DNA of 64,000 bases from Acanthosepion pharaonis (taxonomy: Eukaryota; Mollusca; Cephalopoda; Sepiida; Sepiidae), in NCBI GenBank assembly GCA_903632075.3, contig CAHIKZ030004296.1, forward strand, positions 2,626,001-2,690,000. The letters run 5' to 3'. The notes beneath the pieces are model-generated. The model did no database searches. It saw only the letters and a program-made list of their open reading frames with translations, and was not told the origin of the DNA. Made by a program: the position numbers and the translations under genes. How positions within the stretch are numbered: position 1 is the first letter of the stretch; every line of letters starts with the position of its first letter. Positions 1 to 12,569 of this stretch are shown piece by piece.

Positions 1-195
1 CAAGTGCATATATCATGTTATAACTCTGCTTATTTTTTCTCCGTTAATTAGTGGATTAGTTGATCTATATGTTATACGCTACCATTGCCGCAGATAAATA
101 ATGAGCCATTCCGTTTTGAATGTGACGAAAGATGGAAGAAAAATATATCAGAGACGATGTTTGGTTTGAGTGACAAAAAGAAAGCAGACATAATT

Positions 196-198
196 TGA

Positions 199-234
<36 letters not shown>

Positions 235-345
235 AATGGAAGAAAGAAAGAAAAGAAAGAAAGAAAGAAAGAAATGGAAAAATGAAAGAAATGGAAGAAA
301 GAAAGAAATGGAAGAAGGAAAGAAATGGAAGAAAGAATGAATGAA
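196..345. repeat. (GAAA)n microsatellite with GGAA interruptions
   Basis: Almost pure GAAA tetranucleotides interrupted by ATGGAAGAAA-like units. The minus-strand open frame of about 120 residues across it is only Ser/Phe/Leu low-complexity translation. Confidence 0.9.
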
Positions 346-605
346 AAGATAGAGGTGGAGATAACGTATTCATGTATTTAATGTTTGCTCCAGTAAAATG
401 AAAAACTTTGTTAAATTTTAATCTTTTCAATATGGGAAAAGGAAAAAGGGAAAAAGAAAAAAAAGTGGGGAAGTAAAGAGATAAGAGATGTACGTAGGGT
501 TTTGGGAGGAAGAAGAGGGGTGGTATAGCTTTAGCAATTTAGATAAAAACAGATTTTAACGTTTGATAGTAATTTAAATGTTTAAAAACTTCACAAAGAA
601 ATTAA

Positions 606-606
<1 letters not shown>

Positions 607-668
<62 letters not shown>
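607..668. repeat. (TA)n microsatellite
   Basis: About 60 bases of uninterrupted TA dinucleotide. Confidence 0.95.
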
Positions 669-673
<5 letters not shown>

Positions 674-2579
674 TAACGAAATATGATCCAAGTTCTTCTT
701 ATAATATGTAGATTTAATAGGTCGGTTAAAGAAATTTGAGGTAAAAAAAGGCATCAAAATGATAATATTGACAATAAGATTGATTTTATTATATATTAGC
801 TTTTTGATTAAATTGAAGCACGAAGAGAAATATTTTAAAGAGGTAATTTTCGAACACGCCTGTATCCTTTTTCAATGAAACGGGGAATAAGCAAAGTGGA
901 ACTTACTCGTCCGAGGAATGTTGTTGTTGGTTAGAGGGCTCCCTATGGAAAATATATACTTGGAGTAAACCCAAATCCCTGTTTAAATTCCTGTTTATAT
1001 TTGTAACGAATGTAAAAAAAAAAAACCTATTATGTAAATTTTTGTAACTTTGTATAATATTTATGCATTAAACCCTAATCTTTATTCGGTAAAAATTCCA
1101 TTGCTAATCATGCATTACTTTTTAAGTAATACACATATTTATGTCTCTGTTGTTTCCGTCCCTTATATTATGACCGCTACTGCATGTAAAAAAAAATCCG
1201 TTGGTAAGTAATGCAAGTAGATCCTATTAATATAAAATATTAAAACTGATCCACAGAGAGATCAATATAATTTTTATTATATACCATATTTCAACTCACA
1301 TAGTATCAGCGGAACCTCACACTCCTCTCTCTCATATATATTTTTATATGTGAATTTTTTTCTATTATGACATCTTCCCTATATGTAATTTTTTTCTATA
1401 TGTAAAATTGTTTCCGACATATGGAATTTCCTTCTATATCTAAATATTTCTCTCCTTGTTACATGTTTTCTATATGTGGCATTTTCTTCTATATTTAATT
1501 GTTTTTCCTTCGTTAACTCTACTATTTTTCACTTACATTACTAGGCCTATGAGATTTTAATTCCTTTATATTCCTTTATCTTCATTTGGTTTCCTGTTAA
1601 CTGCTTTAACTTGTTAATTATTGTTGAAACTTGACTAATGCATGGAATAATAATGCAACACAAAAGGTACTTAGAACAAAATGTATTGAAACAAGAAAGT
1701 GTACACAATATTTACATATAGTCTTTTGTATATTCGTGGTAAGACCGTTCCTGGAGAATGTGTTGACTGAGTCGCAGTCGGGCAGAGTCTCTGGTTGAAT
1801 CTCTTGATTCCTCCCTCTCTTCCCGGTACCACCCATATTTATATGGACGGTTCTCCACTATGCAAATTAGGTGGATCCTACCACAACAATTATAATACTA
1901 ATTTTTTTTTAATATTGAATTTAATTTTTATCCTTTACAGAATTTTTAAGTAATTATTATAAGTTTAATATAATATAAATTATAAATTTAATATTTGAAA
2001 TATTATTAATATTATATTGGTATAATGGGATTGGTTATATTTAAATGAAATTAATATATTAATAATTTACTTAATTTTTTTACTAAAACTTTTACTATAT
2101 AGTTAAAGATGCAGTATTGAATGGATTAATATTAACATCTTTTTATAAAATTATTAAATTTAAATTCTTACTCCCATTCAGTAATCTTTTAAACTCCTCT
2201 CTGGAATTTTTTTTATACCCTTTTTGTTTTTCATTCTTCCTCCTTGGACAGATGTTGATAGGTTACATTTAGGTAAGCGTCCATTTTCAACCGTCGCGTT
2301 TATCTGTACCAATTCCACCATAAGCACGTTAGGATCCTTACTGCTCTATAAAACTCCCTCTTCTATTATAGGCCAATTCTTACTTCCTTAACTTTTATCC
2401 TTTGTTTTTTTCTTTTTAACTTCTTTCCTTCCTTTGCCTTTCAAATTTCCTGTGAAGAAACGTGGGAATTCATTCATTTTAGTAAATATATTTGCATTGA
2501 TATGTCCAGGGGAAAAATTCTGTCCCATGGGCGAAATGGTCATCTGTATGAGGCAAATTGTGTGAATCTCGTTAACTGT
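669..2579. other. Gene-free A+T-rich intergenic stretch
   Basis: No open frame here resembles a protein. Between about 1330 and 1500 there is a degenerate short repeat of the type TCTATATGTGAATTTTTT. I see nothing else that I can name. Confidence 0.6.
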
Positions 2580-2584
2580 AATTC

Positions 2585-2596
2585 ACACACACACAA

Positions 2597-2627
<31 letters not shown>
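2585..2627. repeat. (CA)n-(TA)n compound microsatellite
   Basis: A CA tract runs directly into a TA tract. This CA-then-TA order recurs at 39.4-39.6 kb and 41.5-41.6 kb. Confidence 0.9.
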
Positions 2628-2894
2628 ATTTTTTAGTGAATACCATAATTGAATATACGTTCCATTTATTTATTAAACTATATATTTAATTATTTTTCAT
2701 CTACCGGCTGGAATGTTCGAGAAATCTTATTAAAGAAAGAAATATAATTTTATTGACGAAAAACATATAATCGCAAGTAAGATTCGAACCTGTGTCCACC
2801 TTTACAGGAGAAACCGTCGTTAGATTCGAAGTGCGTCGATGACGACCCAAAACTGCATAGTGGCTTATGAACAATTATCATGCTTGTTATAAAA

Positions 2895-3664
2895 CTCAAT
2901 TTGTGTTGTACGTTTATATATTGGATCGGATTTCCTACATTTTTCAACCGATTTCAACAAAACTTCACAGGACTACGTAAAATTACTTTGCAGTGGTTCT
3001 GACAGCGACAAAAATGGGAAAAACACAATTGTTTTTGCACGAAATCAATTTGAAAACACGATTAAGAGGCATCGCGAAAATGAAAGGGGGACAACTCATA
3101 TCGAGTTATACTTATTATAAAACCCAGGTTGTTTGTGTGTATGTGTGTGTGTGTTCGTTTATATATGGGTTCGGATTTCCTACATTTTTCAATCGATTTC
3201 AACAAAACTTCACTTTTTTTTGGAAGGTAGTGTTTCTTATTGTCTTGCACACTTTTTCTTTATTTTTACATTCAGAATGCTTTAAAAATTTCATTTACGA
3301 GACAATTGTTTATAATAAAATTCTATTCAATCGGTAGACTCATAACGATTGAAAACAATGTTTTTGTTTGAAGTAGGGTTTGACCAATTCGTAAAAAAAC
3401 CCAAAAAACAAAACAAAACAAAACAAAAACTAATTAAGACATGCGTGTCCGTCAACCTTAAACAATAATGAAGTTTTGTTGAAATCGGTTGAAAAATGTA
3501 GGAAATCCGATCCCATATATAAACGAACACACACACACACAATATAAGTGTAAGTATAACTCGATATGAGTTGTCCCCCTTTCATTCTGGTGACAGAATC
3601 GTGTTTTATCGTGTTTTCAAATTGATTTCGTGCAAAATGTAGGAAATCCGATCCAATATATAAA

Positions 3665-3715
<51 letters not shown>
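2895..3715. repeat. Inverted repeat pair ending in (CA)n tracts
   Basis: The plus-strand segment at about 2905-3215 holds GGATCGGATTTCCTACATTT followed by a CAACCGATTTCAACAAAAC-type motif, twice. The reverse complement of the same segment returns twice at about 3465-3665. The copies share a second block related to GGGGGACAACTCATATCGAG. Both arms end at CA/TG microsatellites, the longest at 3668-3712. It appears to be a mobile repeat present as head-to-head copies; no protein is encoded. Confidence 0.65.
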
Positions 3716-3719
3716 TGCG

Positions 3720-4620
3720 GTTTATAATAAGTAAGATTTATTTACAAGAATAATTTTACATTTACAAGATTATTAAGATATGAGAATCGGTTACAATCTA
3801 ATATTTATTATTTAAGATATTATAAAGTAATAACTATGAAAACAATTTTCGTTTATTTATAAAGTTATAAAAATATCCGTGGACTATAGAAGACAAATTT
3901 AAATAAACTGTTAAGGATGAGTAACTGTAATGATAAATTCTGAAATAATGATTTTTGGGGTTATTTCTTTCATTTGCTCTTTTGCTACAAATTCACTAAA
4001 ATAGGTTGAGATCATTCGAATTTATACTACTCGAAAAAGGACGATGTCAAGAGAAAATCCGTCCTTTTTTTCGATTACGTTTGTTAAACTTTAACAAAAT
4101 ATTTACATTTTTATAATTACCTGGAGAACTTAAATCAGATTAAATTAATTTGAAACTCCAACCGTTGATGTAAAAAACTTGCTTAGAACCTGAAGATGGA
4201 AATATAGAAAAATGAAAATTCTGAAATTATTTTCTAACGTTTTAACACCTATCATATTGCTATTCTCCCTGTTCCTTAGTTAGTTAGCACGTACGTTACG
4301 TCCTGCCATTACCTCAGATAAATAAAGGACCATTCCTGTTTGATTACGAGGATAGACAGAAGATATATATCAAAGATGCTGTTTGGGTTTAGGGAAAGTA
4401 AAGGAAAAGAAAGAAAGCGAAGGTAAAGGAGGCGATAACAGTCGTGTTTAACGTTTGCTTCAGTGAAATGGAAAACATTGTCAGTTTTAAATATTTTCAT
4501 TTGTATCCTCTTACTTCTTTAAATTATAACCTGCATTCGCATTTATGGCTGTTACTTCCAACCCCTCGGTGTATGGATCAGTTATAACAATTTTAGTAGA
4601 CGCTATAATGAAACTTAATA
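3720..4620. other. Gene-free A+T-rich stretch
   Basis: A+T-rich sequence without recognisable coding potential. The segment around 3720-3790 resembles that around 47.28-47.34 kb (TTTATTTACAAGAAT motif). The segment 4300-4500 resembles the start of the window (around 90-430), including a GATAAATAA-AGACCATTCC block and a closing motif near CAGTGAAATGGAAAAC, so the two are probably copies of one repeat. Confidence 0.45.
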
Positions 4621-4990
4621 TAGAATTGTGATGTTTGTTGCGAATTGAAGCTTTGATGTCTGAGATAACATTTACAGCTAGATTCGCCAAAAGTTTGTTA
4701 GATTTAAAGGCTAAACATTTTGTTGTCTTCTCGATAACTGAAAATTTTTATTAATTTTACTCAACACATTCAGCGTTACTTAAGATCAACAATCAGCGTT
4801 GACCGTCGTTTTCATTAGACTTTTGGAGATACTTATAACACCAGTTCCCGTATGATCAACCAAGTTAATCAACGTCGAGTCTTGATGAGTAACCCTTTTG
4901 GTGTATCTATCTATATTTATGAGGTGAGGTATTTACTATTTACATTATTCGGAATATTGCCCTCATCTTTGTTGCCAAATTTATCACAAC

Positions 4991-5023
4991 GTTTCGGCTG
5001 AAGTACGCTCCAGCCTTCTTCAG
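4991..5023 (-). other. Hammerhead-like core motif
   Basis: Read on the minus strand this is CTGAAGA, then a stem GGCTG...CAGCC, then GAAAC. It matches the order of the hammerhead ribozyme core (CUGANGA, stem II, GAAA). I do not see a convincing NUH cleavage site plus stem I, so activity is unlikely or at best untested. Related copies are at 6905-6936 (+), 13463-13499 (-) and 13649-13680 (+). Confidence 0.3.
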
Positions 5024-5467
5024 GTGGTTGGAATGTCGAACTGAACCCTTTATTTCACTCACTGGGGTAGACTGTTCTAGTTCCACGTGCCGTGTGTAAT
5101 GGATGTCAGTTATCAGTTATCTCCTGTTAATTCCCCTTTCCAAGTTTCTGAGATGAGGTATTATGTACATTATTTATATTATTCGGACTATTGTCCTCAT
5201 CTTTGCTGCCATATTTATCACAAAGTTTCGGCTGATGTACGCTCCGGTCTTCTTCAGGTGGTTGGAATGTCGAACCGAACACTTTATTTCGCTCACTGGG
5301 GTAGACTGTTCTACTTCCACGTGCCATGCTTAATGGATATCAGTTATCTCATGTTAATTCCCCTCTCCAAGTTTTCCACTGCCTTAAGCGGGTATTGAAC
5401 TCAGGTATTTGCACAATTATAACAATTTTAGTAGACGCTATAATGAAACTGAATATAGAATAGTCTA

Positions 5468-6009
5468 CACCCTTGTGCAAATTGATTGAAACAACCGCCT
5501 TAGTTTCCTTTCTTTCACTATATGGTCAGTTTTAGACCCACTGATGTGACAGTGTGTAGTCGATTTATATTTTGCAGTCATTTGCAGTGGTGTGCAGTAA
5601 TATGAATCTATTTTCGGGATGTATGATGAAATTTGTTTGGACTTAAAAATATTGTATCAGATTTTTATCACGCCCGGACACTAATGTCTTGGCTGTCGAT
5701 TAGTTGTCCTACAGCCATTTTTCTGCTATGGACGTTACTCCAAGGAAGCTTACGGATATTGTAACGCTGCACAAACACACTGGCAAGCCTTACCAGTGAG
5801 CAAATCAAAGTACTATAGATTGGTCCGGAAACTCTCCTGAGTTAAATCCAATCGAGAATCTGGGGTTAATCTGCAAGGAACGATTTTGTGGAATGGACAT
5901 ACGAAGTACTAACATAAGCACTTGGTCATGTTTCATTAGAAAAAAAACGAAAAAATAGTAAATAATAACGGAATTATTCGTTTTCTTTCAATTAATTTGC
6001 ACAAGGTTG
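5468..6009 (+). mobile_element. Deleted Tc1-like DNA transposon with terminal inverted repeats
   Basis: The ends match in inverted orientation: CACCCTTGTGCAAATTGATTG on the left against the complement of CAATTAATTTGCACAAGGTTG on the right. Both are flanked by TA, the usual Tc1/mariner target duplication. Inside, around 5820-5870, a plus-strand frame reads like the Tc1 transposase signature around its last catalytic residue (PGNSP..NPIENL). The element is only 542 bp against about 1.3-1.7 kb for intact Tc1 elements and carries stops, so it is dead. A related fragment lies at 34115-34463. Confidence 0.8.
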
Positions 6010-7589
6010 TATTTTCCATCGCTTTCCCCACAGTAGATGAGATAATGAAACTGAATATAAAATAGTTTACGTTAGCCGTAGTTTCGAACAATACCGCAAA
6101 GTTGCTACAAAACGAAAACATTAACCTGAAAACATGAGTCATGTTCTTAAATATCATTGTCAGATTGAAACTTCCATACGGATGTCATACATATCACCAA
6201 AGCCGTTCAGAAACATTTAAACTGTCAGTTCTATACAACTGGGTTTTTGTTGGGGGGGGGGCGGATCAATGATTGAAAATGGCTCCGAAGCCTGTGGGTT
6301 TTGACGAATACCACCCTTCTTTGGACATTGTGAACTGGGGCTAGAGAATTACAAACAAACGGGAATTGGAACTTGACTCTTAGATTAACAATAGTGAGCC
6401 GTTATCCATTACACCATCCACACATCCATGCTGACAGTACTTGGTATATCACAAGGCCGCATAAAGACACATGGATAAAGGCGTTGGTTAGATCCAGTGA
6501 CAGGACCCAAAGATTTGTGAGTTCAATACCTGCTTAAGGCAGTGGAGAACTTAGAAAGGGGAATTAACAGGAGATAACAGATAACTGACATCCATTAAAC
6601 ATGGCACGTGGTACTAGAACAGTCTACCCCAGTGAGCGAAATAAAGTGTTCGGTTCGACATTCCAACCACCTGAAGAAGACCTGAGCGTACATCAGCCGA
6701 AACGTTGTGATAAATAAGGCAGCAAAGATGAGGACAATAGTCCGAATAATATAAATAATGTACATAATACCTCATCTCAGAAACTTGGAAAGGGGAATTA
6801 ACAGGAGATAACAGATAACTGACATCCATTAAACACGGCACGTGGAACTAGAACAGTCTACCCCAGTGAGCGAAATAAAGGGTTCAGTTCGACATTCCAA
6901 CCACCTGAAGAAGACTGGAGCGTACATCAGCCGAAACGTTGTGATAAATATGGCAACGAAGACGAGGGCAATAGTCCGAATAATGTAAATAGTAAATACC
7001 TCACCTCATAAATATAGATAGATACACCAAAAGGGTTACTCATCAAGACTCGACGTTGATTAACTTGGTTGATCATACGGGAACCGGTGTTATAACGTGA
7101 TGTGGCCATAAGTATCTCCAAAAGTCTAATGAAAACGACGGTCAACGCTGATTGTTGATCTTAAGTAAAAGTAACGCTGAATGTGTTGAGCAAAATTAAT
7201 AAAAATTTTCAGTTATCGAGAAGACAACAAAATGTTTAGCCTTTAAATCTAACAAACTTTTGGCGAACTCTAGCTGTAAATGTTATCTCAGACATCAAAG
7301 CTTCAATTTGCAACAAACATCACAAATGTTTCACTCCAAACAAGGCTAATCCCCTAAAACACAAAGGTTTTAGTGAGAGTGAACGAAACAGAGACAACGT
7401 TAATTCGAAGAAAGGTCAATAAAAAGAACAGGAATGAAGAAGACGTTGCCTTTGAATATTTGAAGATCGTAATTAACAGGAGAGCAGAAAGTTTGAAAAA
7501 TAATCGAGTTCTTTGTGAGCAATGACGAAATTTTAGGGCACATGATGTGGAAAGAGGGCTTAGAAAATTCGACACTTACATGACATTAA

Positions 7590-8695
7590 AGACAAGAGTG
7601 AAGAAAGGAAAGCAGCGAGACGAACTTGTGTAAATGGTTGGCAGAACATGAATTAGTAAGATAGCGAAAAGACAAAATTTACTAACAGCTACAAACGAGG
7701 GTAATCGTGGAGAGCTATGATTGCCAATGTCCTGAAGGGACATGGCAAATAGAAGAAGGAGCTTTTGTAAATGGTTGGCAGAATATGAATTAGGACAGAC
7801 AACGAAAAGACAAAATTTACTAAGAGCAACAAAGAAAAGGAAATTGTGGAGAGCTATGATCGCCCATGTCTTGAAGGGACATGGCAAATAGAAGAAGAAT
7901 GAGCTTTTGTAAATGGTTGGCAGAACAGAGATTAAGAGAGATAGCGAAAAGACAAAATTTATTAAGAGCTACAAACAAGAGGATATCGTGGAGAGCTATG
8001 ATCGCCAATGTGCTGAAGGGATATGGCAAAGAGAAGAAGGAGCTTTTGTAAATGGTTGGCAGAACAGAGATTAAGAGAGATAGCGAAAAGACAAAATTTA
8101 TTAAGAGCTACAAACGAGAGGATATCGTGGAGAGCTATGATCGCCAATGTGCTGAAGGGATATGGCAAATAGAAGAAGGAGCTTTTGTAAATGGTTGGCA
8201 GAACAGAGATTAAGAGAGATAGCGAAAAGACAAAATTTATTAAGAGCTACAAACGAGAGGATATCGTGGAGAGCTATGATCGCCAATGTGCTGAAGGGAT
8301 ATGGCAAATAGAAGAAGGAGCTTTTGTAAATGGTTGGCAGAACAGAGATTAAGAGGGATAGTGAAAAGACAAAATTTACTAACAGCTACAAACAAAAGGA
8401 AATCGTGGAGAGCTATGATCGCCCATGTGCTGAAAGGATATGGCAAATAGAAGAAGGAGCTTTTGTAAATGGTTGGCAGAACAGAGATTAAGAGGGATAG
8501 CGAAAAGACAAAATTTACTAACAGCTACAAACGAGAGGAAATCGTGGAGAGCTATGATCGCCCATGTGCTGAAGGGATATGGCAAATAGAAGAAGCAGAG
8601 GCTTTTGTAAATGTTTGGCTGAACAGAGATTAAGAGGGATAGCGAAAAGACAAAATTCACTAACAGCTACAAACGAGAGGAAATCGTGGAGAGAA
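7590..8695. repeat. 139-141 bp tandem array, about 8 copies, derived from a LINE 3' end
   Basis: The phrase GTAAATGGTTGGCAGAA recurs at about 7630, 7770, 7910, 8048, 8187, 8326, 8465 and 8607. The central copies are nearly identical and the outer ones diverged. On the plus strand each unit contains a frame reading RAMIANVLKGYGK, which resembles the C-terminal tail of RTE/CR1-type LINE polymerases (a DR..WR.MI..A..GHGT pattern). The period is not a multiple of three, so the array is not one long protein. The repeated minus-strand open frames are by-products of the periodicity. Confidence 0.85.
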
Positions 8696-8699
8696 GAAG

Positions 8700-10460
8700 G
8701 CTGAAGCTATGAATATTAGAATATTTTCTATTTACCTTCAAAGAAGTTTAGGCGAAAAAAGTCCGCTTGTTACTTACTTTTTGTCCTTTCTTTTCTCAAG
8801 AACACGAAGGTTAATTCCCAAAATCAGCATCTGACGCTTTTGAATCGAAGTGAACAAGAGTCTATAAAAGAGCAAATTCCTGTTTATTTCTTCTCTAAGT
8901 CCAGTAGACTAAACTTATTCAGCCGGTTTACTGACGGGTGTTTTTTTTTTTGTTTTTTTTGTTTTGTTTTTTTGTTTGTTTTTTTTCATAAAACTGCAGA
9001 CATCCTTAGGTGCTCTTCCAGTTTTTGATATTATGTTGAGAAAGCGCAAAAGTTCCTTTCATCATCTCAAATCATCTTTCTTTCTCTTCACGCTTTCCTC
9101 TGTCTAAGGATACTTTACAGAATCTTTAAAGCACTTCAAAGTCTGTCTCATCCGCTTGTTTGTTCTTGACGCGTACAAAGTCCTCAGATAAAGTAACGCG
9201 ATCGATTCCTATGACGAACAATTTTATACTGTCTCCTCATTAGCCTTGCTCCTTCGACTTCCTCTAACTTTACACATCTTCTGTTTAATATATATTAGAA
9301 GCGTTGAACATTGAAAGAAATTATCGACAAAAAGACGAGCCATCAACCCCGTCTTTTTTGTTTCTTTTTATTCAGACATTATTTGCCCGCTTTCTAAGAC
9401 CATTCTTCTGACGGTTTTACGAGTCTGCCGGTCATTAACGCTTTTCAGGGATCATATTGAAATAGTTTTTCTATCATAAAACTGCATTAAAAACTGGCCT
9501 TTCTTGTTGCTCGACTGGCCACGTGACACATTTGCTGAGACTAAATCGATTGGGCATCAAGTGATTCGACAACAATGAAACCCATGAATAAGACTAGGGC
9601 TCCTGCCGTAGCGTTGGTAAGCCAAATAGTGTTTCTGGTCATAACGACTAGTTCGTTACCTGTTACTTCGCTGTTGGCGAAATGATCAAATTTCAAATCT
9701 TTATTGCTTGTTTATTTTAAAATATTGCATATATTCAGTCTAAATACAGGTCTCATACAAATGACTGCCTATTTCAGCTTATACGTTTTCATTTAATGTA
9801 TGCACGTTTTTCAGCAAATCTTTGAAAGTATATACTTAAAAATAAAATTAAATTAAAATGTTACACTTCGACATATGAAGCGTGGTAAAAATTGTTTATA
9901 CTTCTTTTTATTTGTTTCAAGCAGAAATACAGATTAGATAAAAATAAATAAATTTAATCATTAGTGCATTTGCTTTTATGAATAAAAATTTCATAGAGAA
10001 TTAAATTCAAGTGAAAAATATTAAATTAATTTCGAAGTAACAGAACCGTTTTCTTAAATTACTTTTTTTTAGTGAATTTTGCACAAAAATTGTTTGTTTT
10101 GACAACGAAAATATAAAATGATATTGCAAGTCCGAAAGAAGCCAAAAAAAAAATCAAAGAATCATATACTAGTACGCAGGTGTAGGCTTTAAGAAAGCTT
10201 TATTCAACTGAGAATATAAGGTTTGTATATAGTGTCCTTTTATAGTCCCAGTAAACTGAAATAGCTCTCTGAACGAGGAGAGTAAAAAAAACAAGGGTAG
10301 ACCACTCTTGATTATTCATAACACTTAGTTCAATTAAATAGACTAAAGTTATTTCAAATGTAAAAAGCAAAAAGTTTTTTAAGCCAACTACAACAGCGCA
10401 CCGAAACTCTTAGAAAGATAGCATTCCATTTCTGGGCGAGACATGCGCAATGACATGGCT
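8700..10460. other. Gene-free stretch
   Basis: No supported gene. It contains a T-rich tract (8940-8990) and otherwise unremarkable A+T-rich sequence. No motif that I recognise. Confidence 0.5.
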
Positions 10461-10465
10461 TTAAA

Positions 10466-10546
10466 TAAAGATGGCCTTTAAACAAAGATGGCCTTTAAAC
10501 AAAGATGGCCTTTAAACAAAGATGGCCTTTAAACAAAGATGGCCTG
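10466..10546. repeat. 17-bp tandem repeat, about 5 copies
   Basis: The unit AAAGATGGCCTTTAAAC is repeated with almost no variation. Confidence 0.95.
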
Positions 10547-10549
10547 ATA

Positions 10550-11250
10550 GGGTTAGAAATCTTAATAATTTCCAACTTAGTCTAAATGACTAAAGTATGA
10601 ATATATTTCTTTGTCTCTGCCATTCTTTATTTGAATGTTGCCTTCAATTATTTTATATTTAATTCGGTAAATGTCGCTTGACAGACGATCAAATTTTAAA
10701 TCTGAATTATTTGCCTCTTTAAAGTTCTACATTTATGATAAAATACACAAGCGCATGTCCGTACAAATACACACAATTGTGGAATAATTCATTTCTATCC
10801 CACTCAGTCTGGACAACATACGGTGGCCGCTAATAATTAAGTATAACTCAAGAATTCAATGTTAAAATAAAACATTATTTAATTGCAATCGCAAATAAAT
10901 ACTTAACAAGAACAAAGAAATAAAAGTCAAACAAAGATAATTAAACATTTCAGTGAATACCTTGCTAGTAGCGCGGCTCGGATTTACGTCCGGGAAATTC
11001 TAAATCAAAGCCCAAATCATCGATACACAATAATTCACACTAATTCGACTGGATAGTTCCACTCAATAGTCACTGCAGTCAGTAGACGGACACCACTATT
11101 TATACACCTGGCGGAAAACATATATTCATAAGTCCAGAATGTCATGCTCGAACCTCGGTGTCGGGAGTTACTCGTTTTCTTCCTATATGACAGGAATAAA
11201 ACAAACGACTTTTGTAATTACACATTGAGATAAACGTACTTAACTTTATT
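10550..11250. other. Gene-free stretch
   Basis: No coding signal. The GC-richer part (10800-11200) could be an old transposable element, but I cannot name a family or set borders. Confidence 0.4.
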
Positions 11251-11253
11251 TAT

Positions 11254-11257
<4 letters not shown>

Positions 11258-11302
<45 letters not shown>

Positions 11303-11826
11303 GCATGTTTCATTAAATAATATAGACAAGTTTTCTCTATTTTAAGTAAGTTCCTTTCATATTGTCTGATAAGCTTAATCACATTATAAACTATAAATCT
11401 CCACAAATATCTTTAAATGACTATAATTTATAACTGAAGCCATTGGTTTATACCAACGGCTTCCCATACTTAATGCTTCTCATTTTTCACTCTCGCGTGG
11501 CCATGTGTGACGTCACGATTTTCGCTTCCGTGTTTCGTATATACGAGTTTGTTGTTACTTGGAAATTTTCATGCAGCAAGGGCGGACTATCATTGTTGTT
11601 TCGTTCGTTGTTGTTTGATTTATTGAAATTGTCATCTTTGATAATGGCTTATGTAAGCCGAAAGCTTAGATTGGATTTAAACATGTATCAATATGGTGTT
11701 TTCCTTTCGTCTTTCAACGATAATGTGATTAACCTTATCAGACAATATGAAAGGAACTTACTTAAAATAAATAGACAAAACTTGTCTATATTATTTAATG
11801 AAATATGCATAAATGAAATATTGCTG

Positions 11827-11861
<35 letters not shown>
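11258..11861. repeat. Inverted repeat tipped by (TA)n at both ends
   Basis: A 95-bp arm at about 11300-11400 and its near-perfect reverse complement at about 11718-11822 share the core AGACAATATGAAAGGAACTT. A spacer of about 320 bp separates them. The outer side of each arm abuts a (TA)n tract (11258-11298 and 11828-11861). The open frame across the spacer ends in the TA tract and has no recognisable protein features. Confidence 0.8.
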
Positions 11862-11864
<3 letters not shown>

Positions 11865-12569
11865 TAAAATTATCTTATTGTTCATATTCAATCAAACAAG
11901 AACTTTGACAAGCAATGAAAGCAGCAGCAAATGACGTTAAGGATAAAATAGTAGAAAAGTTACTAAGGGTGAAAGATCAATGAAAGTTATAGTGTGTCAA
12001 GTAGGCCACATTAATGTAAAATAATGAAATATTAATTTTTCAACCATAAAAAGTACATAGAATAATGTATTAATCAAATCTGTCTATGGCTTTTATCTTT
12101 GGTTTTATTTATAAATAAATAAAACTCTCGAAAGAAAATGTTATTGATCTTTTAATGATGATGGATATGCTGAAAAGATTTTATTGTTCATATAAATATA
12201 TTCTGATAATTTTAAATTTGCTGCAAATCCATTGAGTTGCATAATAAAATCTGACGTATTGTGCACTTGTCATTGACATAAAAGTGCAAAGTCTTCATAT
12301 CCTCTCTAATGTTTATGAGTCTCATTGGTCTGAGTGTGTGAAACTGTCAGTCGCCATCTTGAAGTTTCTTATAGCCACACTATCCGGAGATATAAATGTT
12401 AGATCTCTGATGCTGAACTATTTTCCCTATAAATATAGCAAATTTTAAACAGTATACATTTATGTATCCATTTTTATTCATCCGACAGTATTTCTTATTT
12501 AAATCGTTATTTTTAATGGGTAAATCGAGCAGCTAAAAATAATGTTTATATTAATAAGAAATAATGTAG

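Larger units (their letters stand above)
4626..7324. repeat. Large inverted repeat, arms about 0.78 and 0.81 kb
   Basis: The left arm (about 4626-5404) reappears as its reverse complement in the right arm (about 6518-7324). The outer borders match as TGTGATGTTTGTTGC against GCAACAAACATCACA. The inner borders match as GCCTTAAGCGGGTATTGAAC against its complement near 6520. Each arm contains a decayed 5S-rRNA-like segment (4852-4925, and reversed 7020-7085) and two tandem copies of a module containing CTGAAGA, a small stem, and CGAAAC. The arms differ by many substitutions, so this is an old structure. The spacer (5405-6517) holds a Tc1-like remnant and a partial reversed SINE (about 6380-6460). 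Confidence 0.85.

Noticed and set aside
65..430. 121-residue minus-strand open frame
   Set aside because: Translation of the (GAAA)n tract; Ser/Phe/Leu low complexity only.
7576..8660. Series of minus-strand open frames repeating FAISLQHIGDHSSPR
   Set aside because: By-products of the 139-bp tandem array; the opposite strand carries the LINE-tail similarity.
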